The notes beneath the pieces were generated by a model, which was not told the DNA's origin, searched no databases, and saw only the letters and a list, made by a program, of their open reading frames with translations. A program made the position numbers and the translations under genes. 64,000 bases of DNA from Chelativorans sp. ZYF759 (GTDB lineage Bacteria; Pseudomonadota; Alphaproteobacteria; Rhizobiales; Rhizobiaceae), in the NCBI RefSeq assembly GCF_012911015.1, contig NZ_WVVV01000010.1, positions 1 to 64,000 of the forward strand. Reading direction: 5' to 3'. How positions within the stretch are numbered: the stretch's first letter is position 1; each line of letters opens with the position of its first letter. This document shows positions 54,740 to 63,261 of the stretch, piece by piece.

Positions 54740-56581
54740 ATGAGATCGACACTGGCCAGGCGCGGGCTGCTCGCCGTTGGTGCGCTGCTGATTACCGGCT
54801 TGGTCCTGCTTGCCGCATTGCCGCTGATCGCCTCGACGCAAATCGTGCGCGACCGCATCGCCTATGAACTGAGCGCGTGGAGCGGGTATCGCGTAACGCT
54901 TGGCCAGGGTCCCGTGATCTCGGTCTGGCCAACCTTTCGCGCCCATCTGAGCGACGTTCAACTGACCGAATGGCGCGAGGCCTCGGGACCCGCGGTGCTG
55001 GAAGCCGAGCAGGTCGAGCTCGATCTCTCCGCCCTGGCGGCGTTGCGGGGCGAGGTGGCGTTCTCGCGTATCCACCTTCTGCGGCCACTGCTTCGAATGA
55101 CGGAAGACGGACGCCTGCTGGGGGCCGAATCGGGGCCGAGCGGCGGACGGCTGATGCGGGCCATCGACATGTCCCGGACGCTGGTCGGTCCCGACGGGAC
55201 GCCGCAGCCTGCCGCCACGATGCCCGACATGACCTTCGGCACGATCGAATTTTCGGAGGGCCGGATCGTGGAAAGCGATAATGGGCGCGACGAAGCAGTC
55301 GTCACCGGGCTGGCGGGGCGCGTCTACTGGCCGTCCCTGACCCGCAACGCACAGGTGAATGCCAGTGGCATCTGGCGCGGCGAGAGCTTCACCTTCGAGG
55401 CTTCGAGCGCTCAGCCCCTGCTGCTGTTCGCCGGCGCCGAGGCGCCCCTGCGCCTGGTCTTCGATTCACCTCCCGCAGCGGTTTCCTTCGAAGGCTCTGT
55501 GATCGTTTCATCCCAGCCTTTCCTCAAGGGCAGCGGACGCTTTGCCTCGCCCTCGCTGCGTCGCTTCCTCGAGTGGACGCAGACAGAGATCGCCGCCGGC
55601 GCGACCATCGGCTCGCTTTCTCTGGCAGGCGACGTGGCCGGCGAGGCGACGCGTCTCAAGATGGAGAACGTCACCCTCGACCTCAATGGAAACCAGGGTG
55701 CTGGCGTTCTCGACCTGTCTCTGGATGACGGCCTGCCGACGGTGGCCGGCACGCTCGCCTTTCGCACGCTCGACCTGCGCTCTTTCATGGCCACTTTCCT
55801 GCCGATGGCGGCCAGCCGCGGGCAGATGGACGATGCCGTCGATTCGGAACTGGCAAGCCAGATCAATCTCGACCTGAGGCTTTCGGCGGCAAATGCATCT
55901 GGCGGGGACGTGGCATTCACCGACCTGGCGGCGACCGTGCAGGTCAAGCGGGGCCTTGCCGCCTTTGACCTCTCCGACGCCACGGTCTTTGGCGGTACCG
56001 TTCAGGCAGGCCTGCGCATCGACCGTGCCGGGGAAAACAGCATGGCCGAGTTCCGCGTGAACGCCGAGCACATCGATGCGGGGGCTTTCGTGTTGAGTAC
56101 GGGCATGCGGCGCATGGTTCCCCAGGCACGCGCCAATCTGGCCCTGAACGCAAAGGGCAGCGGCGCCGACTGGAACGCCGTGCTCGCCAATGCCGAAGGG
56201 ACGCTCACCGCCGCTCTGGGCGAGGGTACGATCGTCGGTTTCGACATGCCGGCCTTTCTCGGCCGTGCATCGGAAGGAGCCTTCTTCGCCTTTTCCGAAG
56301 TGGCCAACGGCCAGTTGTCGATCAGCGGCGCGGAACTCAAGGGCACGTTGCAAAACGGCGTGCTGCGAATCGACCATTCGGAGGCCCGGTTGGCCGACCG
56401 CATCATCTCCATCGAAGGCATCGTGCCTTATCTGGGTCGGGCGCTGGCGCTTTCCGGCGAGATCTCGCCGCGTGCCGATCCCGAGATCGGGCCGGTCTCG
56501 CCCGAGGCGGCATTCTTCATCGGCGGCGGCTGGGACGCCCCCTTCGTCTCGCCCGTACTCTTTTTCGGCGACGTCAATTGA
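54740..56581 (+). CDS. AsmA family protein
   Basis: A 613-residue envelope protein of the AsmA/TamB-related family, thought to help lipid or outer-membrane protein homeostasis. An N-terminal membrane helix ([20 protein letters not shown], residues about 10-30) anchors a long periplasmic beta-rich body. [20 protein letters not shown] near residue 50 and the C-terminal [20 protein letters not shown] block are characteristic. It is shorter than E. coli AsmA-like proteins in part. It stands alone, upstream of a small membrane gene. Confidence 0.9.
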   Translation: MRSTLARRGLLAVGALLITGLVLLAALPLIASTQIVRDRIAYELSAWSGYRVTLGQGPVISVWPTFRAHLSDVQLTEWREASGPAVLEAEQVELDLSALAALRGEVAFSRIHLLRPLLRMTEDGRLLGAESGPSGGRLMRAIDMSRTLVGPDGTPQPAATMPDMTFGTIEFSEGRIVESDNGRDEAVVTGLAGRVYWPSLTRNAQVNASGIWRGESFTFEASSAQPLLLFAGAEAPLRLVFDSPPAAVSFEGSVIVSSQPFLKGSGRFASPSLRRFLEWTQTEIAAGATIGSLSLAGDVAGEATRLKMENVTLDLNGNQGAGVLDLSLDDGLPTVAGTLAFRTLDLRSFMATFLPMAASRGQMDDAVDSELASQINLDLRLSAANASGGDVAFTDLAATVQVKRGLAAFDLSDATVFGGTVQAGLRIDRAGENSMAEFRVNAEHIDAGAFVLSTGMRRMVPQARANLALNAKGSGADWNAVLANAEGTLTAALGEGTIVGFDMPAFLGRASEGAFFAFSEVANGQLSISGAELKGTLQNGVLRIDHSEARLADRIISIEGIVPYLGRALALSGEISPRADPEIGPVSPEAAFFIGGGWDAPFVSPVLFFGDVN

Positions 56582-56681
56582 AGTCGCTGCAGCTTGCCGT
56601 TTCCCCAACGGAAAGGTTTCGTTCAGTCTCTTTGGTTAAAATTGTCGACGGGATTGAAATCTTCACTTGGGGCATGGGGCA

Positions 56682-56924
56682 ATGTTCAAACTGCTGTCGG
56701 GTATCGTCAAGATCGCCCTGGTCACGCTTCTGACGGGGGCTGCACTGTCGGCGCTGGACGTGTCGGCCGCGGAAATCATGACAGGCTTCGGCCTCGGCTC
56801 GGAGGCACTTCTCGGGCTTGTGCGGCGAGGCATGGACTGGGCCGTGCACGGCATTCTGTTTGCTTCGCTCATCATTCTGCCGCTCTGGTTCGCCGTCTAT
56901 GTCCTGCGACCTTCCCGGGGTTGA
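56682..56924 (+). CDS. Small membrane protein, possibly DUF6460
   Basis: An 80-residue protein with two hydrophobic helices (about residues 8-28 and 52-74), starting MFKLLSGIVKIALVTLLTGA and ending LPLWFAVYVLRPSRG. The central GFGLGSEALLGLVRRGMDWA lies between the helices. The layout resembles DUF6460 proteins of alphaproteobacteria, but the match is by eye. ATG 56682 follows GGGGCATGGGGCA, a poor ribosome site. It may be co-transcribed with the AsmA gene 100 bases upstream. Confidence 0.7.
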   Translation: MFKLLSGIVKIALVTLLTGAALSALDVSAAEIMTGFGLGSEALLGLVRRGMDWAVHGILFASLIILPLWFAVYVLRPSRG

Positions 56925-57011
56925 CGGGTTGCCGGAATGTGGCGGCGCAGGCCGCACCGACACAGTCTTGGCGAATGTGCGCCTGTCGGGCCAGCCCTCC
57001 GACCGGCCTGT

Positions 57012-58049
57012 CTAGCCGGTCGCGATGGCCTGGCGCGCCTCGCGGAAGGAAATCAGGCGCCCGGCCGTTTCGTCCCACAGCACGAGTTTGACGCAGCGCA
57101 GGCTGTCCATAAAGGTGATCCGTCCGATATCGCGCAACTCGGGATGATCCCTCAGTACCTGTGGCAGCCGATAAAACGGTACCGTGCTGGCGAGGTGGTG
57201 GACATGGTGAATGCCGATATTGCCGGTGAACCAGTGCAGCACCCCCGGAAGGTCGTAGTGGGAACTGCCATGCAGGGCCGCGCCGTGAAAGTTCCAGTCA
57301 TTGTCCTTCGACCAGTGCGTTTCCTCGAACTGATGCTGCACGTAGAAGAGCCATACGCCGGCGGTGGCCGCCATGAGCGTGATGGGCAGCTGAACCAGCA
57401 GGAACGGGACGAGGCCCATCAGCCAGATCAGGCCGATCGCGGGCAGTGCGATGCCCAGGTTCGTGGCCAGCGTGGAGATCCACGGCGTCACGCCGGAACG
57501 CATATAACCCACCGGCAGGCGATGCTGGCATATGAAAACCCACGCCGGCCCGAACCCGAACATGACCACGGGATTGCGGTAGAGCCAGTAGCGGGCCCTG
57601 CCCCAGCGCGACAGCGCTCGGTATTCGCCGAGAGTGAGCGTCGTGATGTCGCCCACGCCCCGGTGGTCGAGGTTTCCTGCCGTCGCATGATGGACCGCGT
57701 GGCTCCGTCGCCAGTAATCGTAGGGAGTTAGCGTGAGGACGCCAATTGCTCGGCCGATCCAGTCATTGAGCTTGCGCCGCGCGAACAGCGCGCCATGGCC
57801 GCAATCGTGCTGAAGCATGAACATCCGCACGAGGAAGCCGGCCGCAGGCACGGTCAGTATCAGTCCCCACCAGTGGCCGTGGACGACGGCAATCGCTGTG
57901 GCGGCCCACAGGATCACGAAGGGGACCACCGTAACCGCGATTTCGAACGCACTTCGCCATCCACTTGGCTGTCGGTAACGAGCCAGTATCGGACTCCAGC
58001 GGCGGGCTTCGGCCAAAGGGTCCGGCATGGCAGATTCGTCATTCATCAT
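57012..58049 (-). CDS. Membrane fatty acid desaturase
   Basis: A 345-residue di-iron membrane desaturase with three histidine boxes: HDCGHGALF, RRSHAVHHATAG and GIHHVHHLAS. These coordinate two irons. Four to five hydrophobic helices lie between. It introduces a double bond in an acyl chain at the membrane; the position is not readable, and the C-terminus ends in SFREARQAIATG. ATG 58049 and ATG 58046 are equally good starts. The gene is on its own, so cold adaptation or membrane modification cannot be inferred from context. Confidence 0.92.
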   Translation of the reverse strand: MMNDESAMPDPLAEARRWSPILARYRQPSGWRSAFEIAVTVVPFVILWAATAIAVVHGHWWGLILTVPAAGFLVRMFMLQHDCGHGALFARRKLNDWIGRAIGVLTLTPYDYWRRSHAVHHATAGNLDHRGVGDITTLTLGEYRALSRWGRARYWLYRNPVVMFGFGPAWVFICQHRLPVGYMRSGVTPWISTLATNLGIALPAIGLIWLMGLVPFLLVQLPITLMAATAGVWLFYVQHQFEETHWSKDNDWNFHGAALHGSSHYDLPGVLHWFTGNIGIHHVHHLASTVPFYRLPQVLRDHPELRDIGRITFMDSLRCVKLVLWDETAGRLISFREARQAIATG

Positions 58050-58432
58050 TGGATTCCAAGCTTCATAAGGTTTTCTTGCCACTGCCCAGCCAGCTGACTA
58101 AGGGCCTCATACAGCAACCGGGGGCGGAAGAATGTAGTTTAAAGGCGACGACGGTGACGTTTCTGAGGCCTTCGCCGCTTTCACGCGCTGAGCTCGGGAC
58201 GGAGGAGGGGACCTGCAGCTGTGCAATGACGCCGTCCGCCGGGGTTAGGGGTGGAAATCCCGCCGAATGCGTTCGCCTGGAACGCCGGAGCGTATAGAAG
58301 GTGGAGCATGGCAAATACGGACGGCCGACACATGCCCACGGATGTCTACCTCGGAGACCGGCACTGCGCTGCGTATCGCGCATGCACGCGATTGATGCTC
58401 CGCGCTGTTGGCTGTCGCCCAGCGAGCATGAC
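58050..58432. other. 383-bp divergent intergenic stretch
   Basis: This lies between the divergent desaturase and VOC genes. No convincing gene is present; several short frames have shuffled composition. A GGAGGAGGGG run at 58201-58210 is not flanked by a hairpin and is probably chance. Promoters for both genes should be here but were not recognised. Confidence 0.55.
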
Positions 58433-59101
58433 GTGACGCTTGATCTGCCGCTCGATCACCTTGTCGTCCTGGTGCCGGATCTCGACGCCGCGCGCATCGG
58501 TTTTGCTGATGCAGGTTTCACCGTCACGCCGATCGCGCGGCACAGCGCGAAGATGGGAACGGCGAACGCCTGCATCATGCTGCGGGGGACCTACATCGAA
58601 CTGCTGGCCATTGTGGAGGATACCGCCGCAAACGAAGGCTGGCGGGAATTGCTGTCGTCCGGCCCCGGCTTGAAGGGAATGGCCCTGCGCAGCGGCGATC
58701 TCGACGCGACGGCGGCCATGCTCGAGCGGAAGGGCGTGATCGCGGAACCCGCGCGTGAGTTCGCGCGACCCATGCCGCAAGGGGATCTCCGCTTCTCCGT
58801 CATCCGACTGACGCGCGATCTCGCGCCCGGGCTGCAGTGCATCTATTGCCGGCACCACACGCCGGAACTGCTATGGACAGACGATGCCATGCGCCACGCC
58901 AATGGCGCAGTCCGCATCGTTCGCGCCGCTATTCCCGGTAGCGCTGCCCTTTCTGCTCTCGCGACCGGCGATGCGGCGAACACGCCGGTCGGCGACGGTC
59001 CTGAAGCCCGGATCACCATCGAGATGCAGCGTCCGTTCGGTGATGGCGAAGCCATACGCCGGGTCACGGGCGTCCGCTTGGAAGGAATTGTGACTGCATG
59101 A
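58433..59101 (+). CDS. VOC-type glyoxalase-like protein
   Basis: A 222-residue vicinal-oxygen-chelate protein of the glyoxalase_3 type. LPLDHLVVLVPDLDAARIGF at the N-terminus starts the first beta-alpha-beta-beta-beta module, with a metal-ligand His. ACIMLRGTYIELLAIVED and QCIYCRHHTPELLW continue it. I use GTG 58433, directly before the conserved domain; an in-frame ATG at 58382 is an alternative. Its stop overlaps the start of the FAD oxidoreductase gene as ATGA, so the two likely work on one substrate. Confidence 0.82.
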   Translation: MTLDLPLDHLVVLVPDLDAARIGFADAGFTVTPIARHSAKMGTANACIMLRGTYIELLAIVEDTAANEGWRELLSSGPGLKGMALRSGDLDATAAMLERKGVIAEPAREFARPMPQGDLRFSVIRLTRDLAPGLQCIYCRHHTPELLWTDDAMRHANGAVRIVRAAIPGSAALSALATGDAANTPVGDGPEARITIEMQRPFGDGEAIRRVTGVRLEGIVTA

Positions 59102-60375
59102 ACTCCTGGCCCGCCGACCGACCGTCCCCGCTCTGGCGAAGCCTGTCACGCGAGCGCTTCTCGTCCGCTCCGCTGAGCGGCAACCATCGCGCCGACGTCG
59201 TGGTCGTCGGTGGCGGCATAGCCGGTTTGACGACGGCTCTGGAACTGAATGCCCGCGGGCGTTCGGTGGTGGTGCTTGAAGCCGCGTCCGTCGGTGCCGG
59301 CGCGTCGGGCCGCGCCAACGGTCAGGTGATCGCGGCGCTGACCCGATACGGGCCGGATGCGATACGACAAACGCTGGGAAAGCCGTTTCTCGAACTGCTT
59401 TCTTCCGCCGCGGACCGGCTGTTCGGCCTCGTCGACAGATACGGCATCAACTGCGATGCGCAGCGCACGGGCTGGCTGCAGCCGGCTCACACGCCGCGCC
59501 GCGCCGCGCGTGTGAAGGCGATGGCCGCGCAGTGGGTCGCGTGTGGCGCGCCAGCGCGCGCGCTCGACCGTGAGGAAATGGCGGCGCGCATCGGCTCGGA
59601 CGCCTATTGCGGGGGTTGGGAGCATCGCGGCGGCGGGCATATCAATCCCTACGCATTCACCGTCGGCCTTGCGCGTGCTGCTGCGGGCGAAGGTGTGGTG
59701 ATCCACGAGAACTGCCCCGTCACCGCGCTGACCTTCAAAGACGGGCTCTGGCGGGCCGATGCCATGGGCGGGACCGTGAGTGCGCCGCGCGTTGTGCTCG
59801 CCACGGCGGCCCATACCGGCGACCTTTGGCCGGGGCTGCGCCGCACCATCGTTCCGGTCACCTCCTACCAGGCCGCCACCGTTCCACTGGGTGCAATGGC
59901 AGCCGCTATCCTGCCGGGCGACGAGGCATTTTCGGACACCCGGCAGGATTTGCGCTACATGCGCAAGGACCGGGAAGGGCGCATCGTCTCGGGCGGTGCG
60001 CTTGCCCTTCAGGTCGCGGCATCGACGCGATTGCCGCGCCTGATCAGCGGCAGGCTCGGTCAATTTCGGCCGGAGCTCGCCGCGCTGCCGATCGAGCATG
60101 TCTGGGGCGGCCGGATCGCGATGACGGTCGACCGTCTTCCTCATCTGCATCGCACCGAAAACGGGCTGGCCACATGGATCGGCTGCAACGGCCGCGGGCT
60201 GGCACTCGCCTGTGCGATGGCGCAGGTCCTGGCCGATGCCGTCTGCGACGTGCCGGACGCCGAGCTCGCGCTGCGGCCCACGCCGCTTGCCACCGTTCCG
60301 CTTCATCCCTTCGTCAGCCGCACCGCGCGCATGATCCTGCCGTGGCTGCGCTGGCAGGACAGCCGCGAAGTCTGA
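59098..60375 (+). CDS. FAD-dependent oxidoreductase (DAO family)
   Basis: A 425-residue flavoenzyme of the D-amino-acid/glycine oxidase and PuuB-like family, which oxidises amines or amino acids. The FAD dinucleotide motif is VVGGGIAGLTTALELNARG near residues 35-55, followed by GASGRANGQVIAALTRYG. LPHLHRTENGLATWIGCNGR and GLALACAMAQVLADAV form the C-terminal part. It is coupled to the VOC gene by ATGA. A MlrC-like peptidase gene follows after 28 bases, which suggests use of peptides or amino compounds. Confidence 0.9.
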   Translation: MNSWPADRPSPLWRSLSRERFSSAPLSGNHRADVVVVGGGIAGLTTALELNARGRSVVVLEAASVGAGASGRANGQVIAALTRYGPDAIRQTLGKPFLELLSSAADRLFGLVDRYGINCDAQRTGWLQPAHTPRRAARVKAMAAQWVACGAPARALDREEMAARIGSDAYCGGWEHRGGGHINPYAFTVGLARAAAGEGVVIHENCPVTALTFKDGLWRADAMGGTVSAPRVVLATAAHTGDLWPGLRRTIVPVTSYQAATVPLGAMAAAILPGDEAFSDTRQDLRYMRKDREGRIVSGGALALQVAASTRLPRLISGRLGQFRPELAALPIEHVWGGRIAMTVDRLPHLHRTENGLATWIGCNGRGLALACAMAQVLADAVCDVPDAELALRPTPLATVPLHPFVSRTARMILPWLRWQDSREV

Positions 60376-60403
60376 ACGCACCCACCATCATCCGGAGAAG
60401 TCC

Positions 60404-61924
60404 ATGCCGCGCGCCGCCGTCGTCCAGCTCTTTCACGAGGCCAATGCCTTCACGCCGTCCAAGGCCGACTATGAAGGTTTTCGCTCGGCGCAATATGTCA
60501 CCGGCGAAGACGTGCGCCGCGAGTTCGGCTCCACCAGCAATTGGCTGGGCGGCGTGACACAGGCACTCGACGAGGCCGGCTACGAAATCGCCTATGGTGT
60601 CTGTACCGGATGCCTGCCCGGCGGCACGCTCGATGGGGCGAGTTATCACCGGCTGGTTCGTGAGATCATGGCTTCGCTGGAAGAGATCCGGAAGGCCGGT
60701 CCGGTCGATCTCGTTGCGCTGGTGCTGCACGGCGCGCTGGTGGTGGAAGGGGTAGCCACCCCCGAGACCGATCTCGCCCGAAAGGTGAGGGCGCTGGTCG
60801 GTCCGTCCGTCCCGATCGCCGTGCCGCTCGATTTCCACGCCAATGTCGAGCCGGAACTGCCCTTCGTTGTGGACGTGGTGATCGGCGGCAAGCTCTATCC
60901 CCATGCCGACACCCATGCGCGCGGTAAGAGGCTGATCGAACTGGCACTTGCGCCCGAGCCATGGAAGACGCGCCGCTTCCGCCTGCCGATGGCGGCGCCG
61001 ATGAGCGCCCAGACCAGTGACACGGCGCCCTTTTCCGAACTGGTGGCCCTCAGCAACGAGATCCAGACACGCGCCGGCCTTGCCGATGTCGTCGTCATGG
61101 GAGGATTTCCCTATGTCGACTCCGACGAGGTCGGCAGCTCCGTGCTCGTCACCGGCACAGATGAGAACGCGATGCGCCAGGCCTTCCGCGAGATGGCCGA
61201 TGCAATCTGGCAGCGACGCGCTGCGATGCTGAAGATGGCACCGTCGTTCGATGACGCCGCCTCTGAAATTTACGCACATGCCGCAAAGGGCAGGGTGGTC
61301 GTCGGCGACGCCGGCGACAATCCCGGCTCCGGCGGCGTTGCGGATGTCGCCGACATCTTTGCCGCGCTTGCGGCGCAGCGCCTGCCCTTTGCCGCCGGCT
61401 TCATGGTCGACGGCAAGGCGGTCCTGTCAGCTCAATCGATCGGGGTCGGAAAGAGCGGCGTGGTGCCCATGGGCACGATGAGCGACGGCAGGACCTTCGC
61501 GCCGGAAGTCACGGTCGAGCGTGTCGGGATCGTCGAGTACCGCAACGAGGGGCCGAATCTTCACGGCGAACTCCTCGAAGGCGGGCTGGGTGCCGTGGTT
61601 CGTGTAGGTGATCACGGGCATATCGCCATCGTCACCGAGCGCATCCAGGCCTATGACACCCAGGCCTTCCGCAGCCAGGACATCGATCTGGAATCGAAGG
61701 CGATCATCCACGTCAAGTCGAGCAACCACTTCCGCTCCGCCTTCACGCCACTGGCGACCAATGGCGTGTTTGTGGTCGACAGTGGCGGCTGGGCCTCGAC
61801 GGACGCCCGCCGCTTTCCCTTCACCAGGCGCGCCACGCGCATCCTGCCGCTTGCCGACCTCGACCGGGCCGAATGGGATCGGCAGATCGAGGCCGAATGC
61901 GAGGTCGCGTTCGGCCAGGACTGA
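60404..61924 (+). CDS. M81 family metallopeptidase (MlrC-like)
   Basis: A 506-residue protein of the M81/DUF1485 family, known from MlrC of microcystin degraders, which cleaves linearised peptide products. Conserved blocks are LFHEANAFTPSKADYE near residue 10, LVALVLHGALVVEG, VAVPLDFHANVEP with the metal His, and KLYPHADTHARGKR. The C-terminal domain has IIHVKSSNHFRSAFTPLA. Many rhizobia carry such genes next to dipeptide ABC transporters, where they act on unknown peptides or amides; the microcystin role should not be assumed. Confidence 0.92.
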   Translation: MPRAAVVQLFHEANAFTPSKADYEGFRSAQYVTGEDVRREFGSTSNWLGGVTQALDEAGYEIAYGVCTGCLPGGTLDGASYHRLVREIMASLEEIRKAGPVDLVALVLHGALVVEGVATPETDLARKVRALVGPSVPIAVPLDFHANVEPELPFVVDVVIGGKLYPHADTHARGKRLIELALAPEPWKTRRFRLPMAAPMSAQTSDTAPFSELVALSNEIQTRAGLADVVVMGGFPYVDSDEVGSSVLVTGTDENAMRQAFREMADAIWQRRAAMLKMAPSFDDAASEIYAHAAKGRVVVGDAGDNPGSGGVADVADIFAALAAQRLPFAAGFMVDGKAVLSAQSIGVGKSGVVPMGTMSDGRTFAPEVTVERVGIVEYRNEGPNLHGELLEGGLGAVVRVGDHGHIAIVTERIQAYDTQAFRSQDIDLESKAIIHVKSSNHFRSAFTPLATNGVFVVDSGGWASTDARRFPFTRRATRILPLADLDRAEWDRQIEAECEVAFGQD

Positions 61925-61963
61925 CGATCGACCGTCGCCGATGCGCTGCGTGTCGAAATGGCG

Positions 61964-63178
61964 CTACGCCACGACCTCGCCGCCCTTGATCGTATGGCGA
62001 TGATGGGTGGCGAAGGCTTCCAGCACGCCCTTGTCGAGCGGATTGGCATCGAGAATGTTCAGGTCGGCGCGGAAGCCTCCCCGGACTTGGCCGATCTCGC
62101 TGTCGAGCCGCAAAAGCTCTGCAGCGGTTGAGGTGGCTGCGCGCAACATGTCGATCGGCGCGACGACATCCGCGCGCAGCCGGAATTCGTCGAGCTGGCG
62201 CTCCTGCATCGGGCCGATGAGGTCGGTGCCGTAGGCCATCGGAATCCCGATGCGCTGGGCCAGTTCAACCGCGCGGATGCCGGCATCCAGCACGTGATTG
62301 ACCTTGTCGATCCGGTCGGTTGGAAACCCGCTCTTTGCCCCGACATCGGCGATGGCCCGCAGGATCGACAGTGTCGGCGTGAGATAGGCACCCCGCTCCT
62401 TCATCAGGACCGCGGTCTCCTCATCCAGAAGATTGCCGTGCTCGATCGAACGCACGCCATTGCGCACGGCGCGCCCCACGGAGCTCGCCGTGTAGGTGTG
62501 CGAGACGACATAGAGACCGGCCATCTCCGCCTCGTCGACGATCGCGGCGATTTCGGCTTCGGAGAACTGGTCGGAGGTAATCCGGTCGGTCGGGGAGGAT
62601 ACGCCCCCATTCGCCATGATCTTGATGTGATGCGCCCCACGGCGGATCTCGTCGCGCGCCGCCCGCCGAACCTCGTCGACACCATCGCAACGTCGGCCAA
62701 GGCTGACCAGCGAGTAGGCCATGTCCTCGGTGTCGGTGCCCATGCCGCGATGGTCGCCATGTCCGCCGCTGGGCGACAGCGCCTTGCCACCGTAGTGCAG
62801 GCGAGGTCCTTCCAGAAAGCCTTCCTCGATCGCACGCGCGAGGCCGAACTCGGCCCCGCCCACATCGCGCACCGTGGTGAAACCGCGTCGCAACATGGCT
62901 TTCAGCGTATGCGCCGTTCGTGCTGCCACATACATCGGCGACTGGCGCGGCAGCTCGCCCAGATTGGCGGTATAGGCCGTGACATGGACATGGCAGTCGA
63001 TCAGGCCGGGGATCACGAACCCGCCATCGATCTTCACGCGCCGTGCGTCGGGCAGACCTTTCACAGGCTCTTCGGCGACTTCGCGTATCAGGCCGCCTTC
63101 AAGCACCAGATGCCGGTCGGCAAGGATGGTGCCGGTATCCACGTCGACAACGTTGCTGTTTTCGAGAACGGTGATCAC
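61964..63178 (-). CDS. Amidohydrolase family protein
   Basis: A 404-residue TIM-barrel metal hydrolase of the imidazolonepropionase-like / Xaa-Pro dipeptidase branch. Metal ligands are in LIDCHVHVTAYTAN, the possible carbamylated Lys is in HIKIMANGGVSSPTDR, and SHTYTASSVGRAVRNGV, SIEHGNLLDEETAV and AYGTDLIGPM carry the remaining His and Asp. I start at GTG 63178 because AGAGGAG lies seven bases upstream; ATG 63202 is an alternative. It follows the gene of a dipeptide-type binding protein on the same strand and faces the M81 gene, so peptide or amide catabolism is likely. Confidence 0.9.
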   Translation of the reverse strand: MITVLENSNVVDVDTGTILADRHLVLEGGLIREVAEEPVKGLPDARRVKIDGGFVIPGLIDCHVHVTAYTANLGELPRQSPMYVAARTAHTLKAMLRRGFTTVRDVGGAEFGLARAIEEGFLEGPRLHYGGKALSPSGGHGDHRGMGTDTEDMAYSLVSLGRRCDGVDEVRRAARDEIRRGAHHIKIMANGGVSSPTDRITSDQFSEAEIAAIVDEAEMAGLYVVSHTYTASSVGRAVRNGVRSIEHGNLLDEETAVLMKERGAYLTPTLSILRAIADVGAKSGFPTDRIDKVNHVLDAGIRAVELAQRIGIPMAYGTDLIGPMQERQLDEFRLRADVVAPIDMLRAATSTAAELLRLDSEIGQVRGGFRADLNILDANPLDKGVLEAFATHHRHTIKGGEVVA

Positions 63179-63217
63179 CGCCCGACTCCTCTGACGTCTC
63201 ATGCCGGAAAATGGATA

Positions 63218-63245
63218 GGGACCGGGCGTGCTGGCGCCCGGTCCC
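63218..63245 (-). terminator. Intercistronic stem-loop after the binding-protein gene
   Basis: GGGACCGGGCG (63218-63228) and CGCCCGGTCCC (63235-63245) form an 11-bp GC-rich stem with a 6-base loop. On the minus strand it lies 17 bases past the stop of the binding-protein gene and 40 bases before the amidohydrolase start. There is no clear U-tract. Such hairpins often stabilise the abundant binding-protein message and reduce expression of later genes; partial termination is also possible. Confidence 0.75.
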
Positions 63246-63261
63246 TTCTCGATGCGTAGAC

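Noticed and set aside
58201-58210. GGAGGAGGGG as another anti-Shine-Dalgarno RNA on the minus strand
   Set aside because: The flanks do not form a stem around it, unlike the three hairpins at 45302-45406, and there is no terminator.
60404-61924. Microcystin degradation function
   Set aside because: The M81 protein is MlrC-like, but mlrA, mlrB and mlrD are absent and M81 genes are common in rhizobia without that ability.
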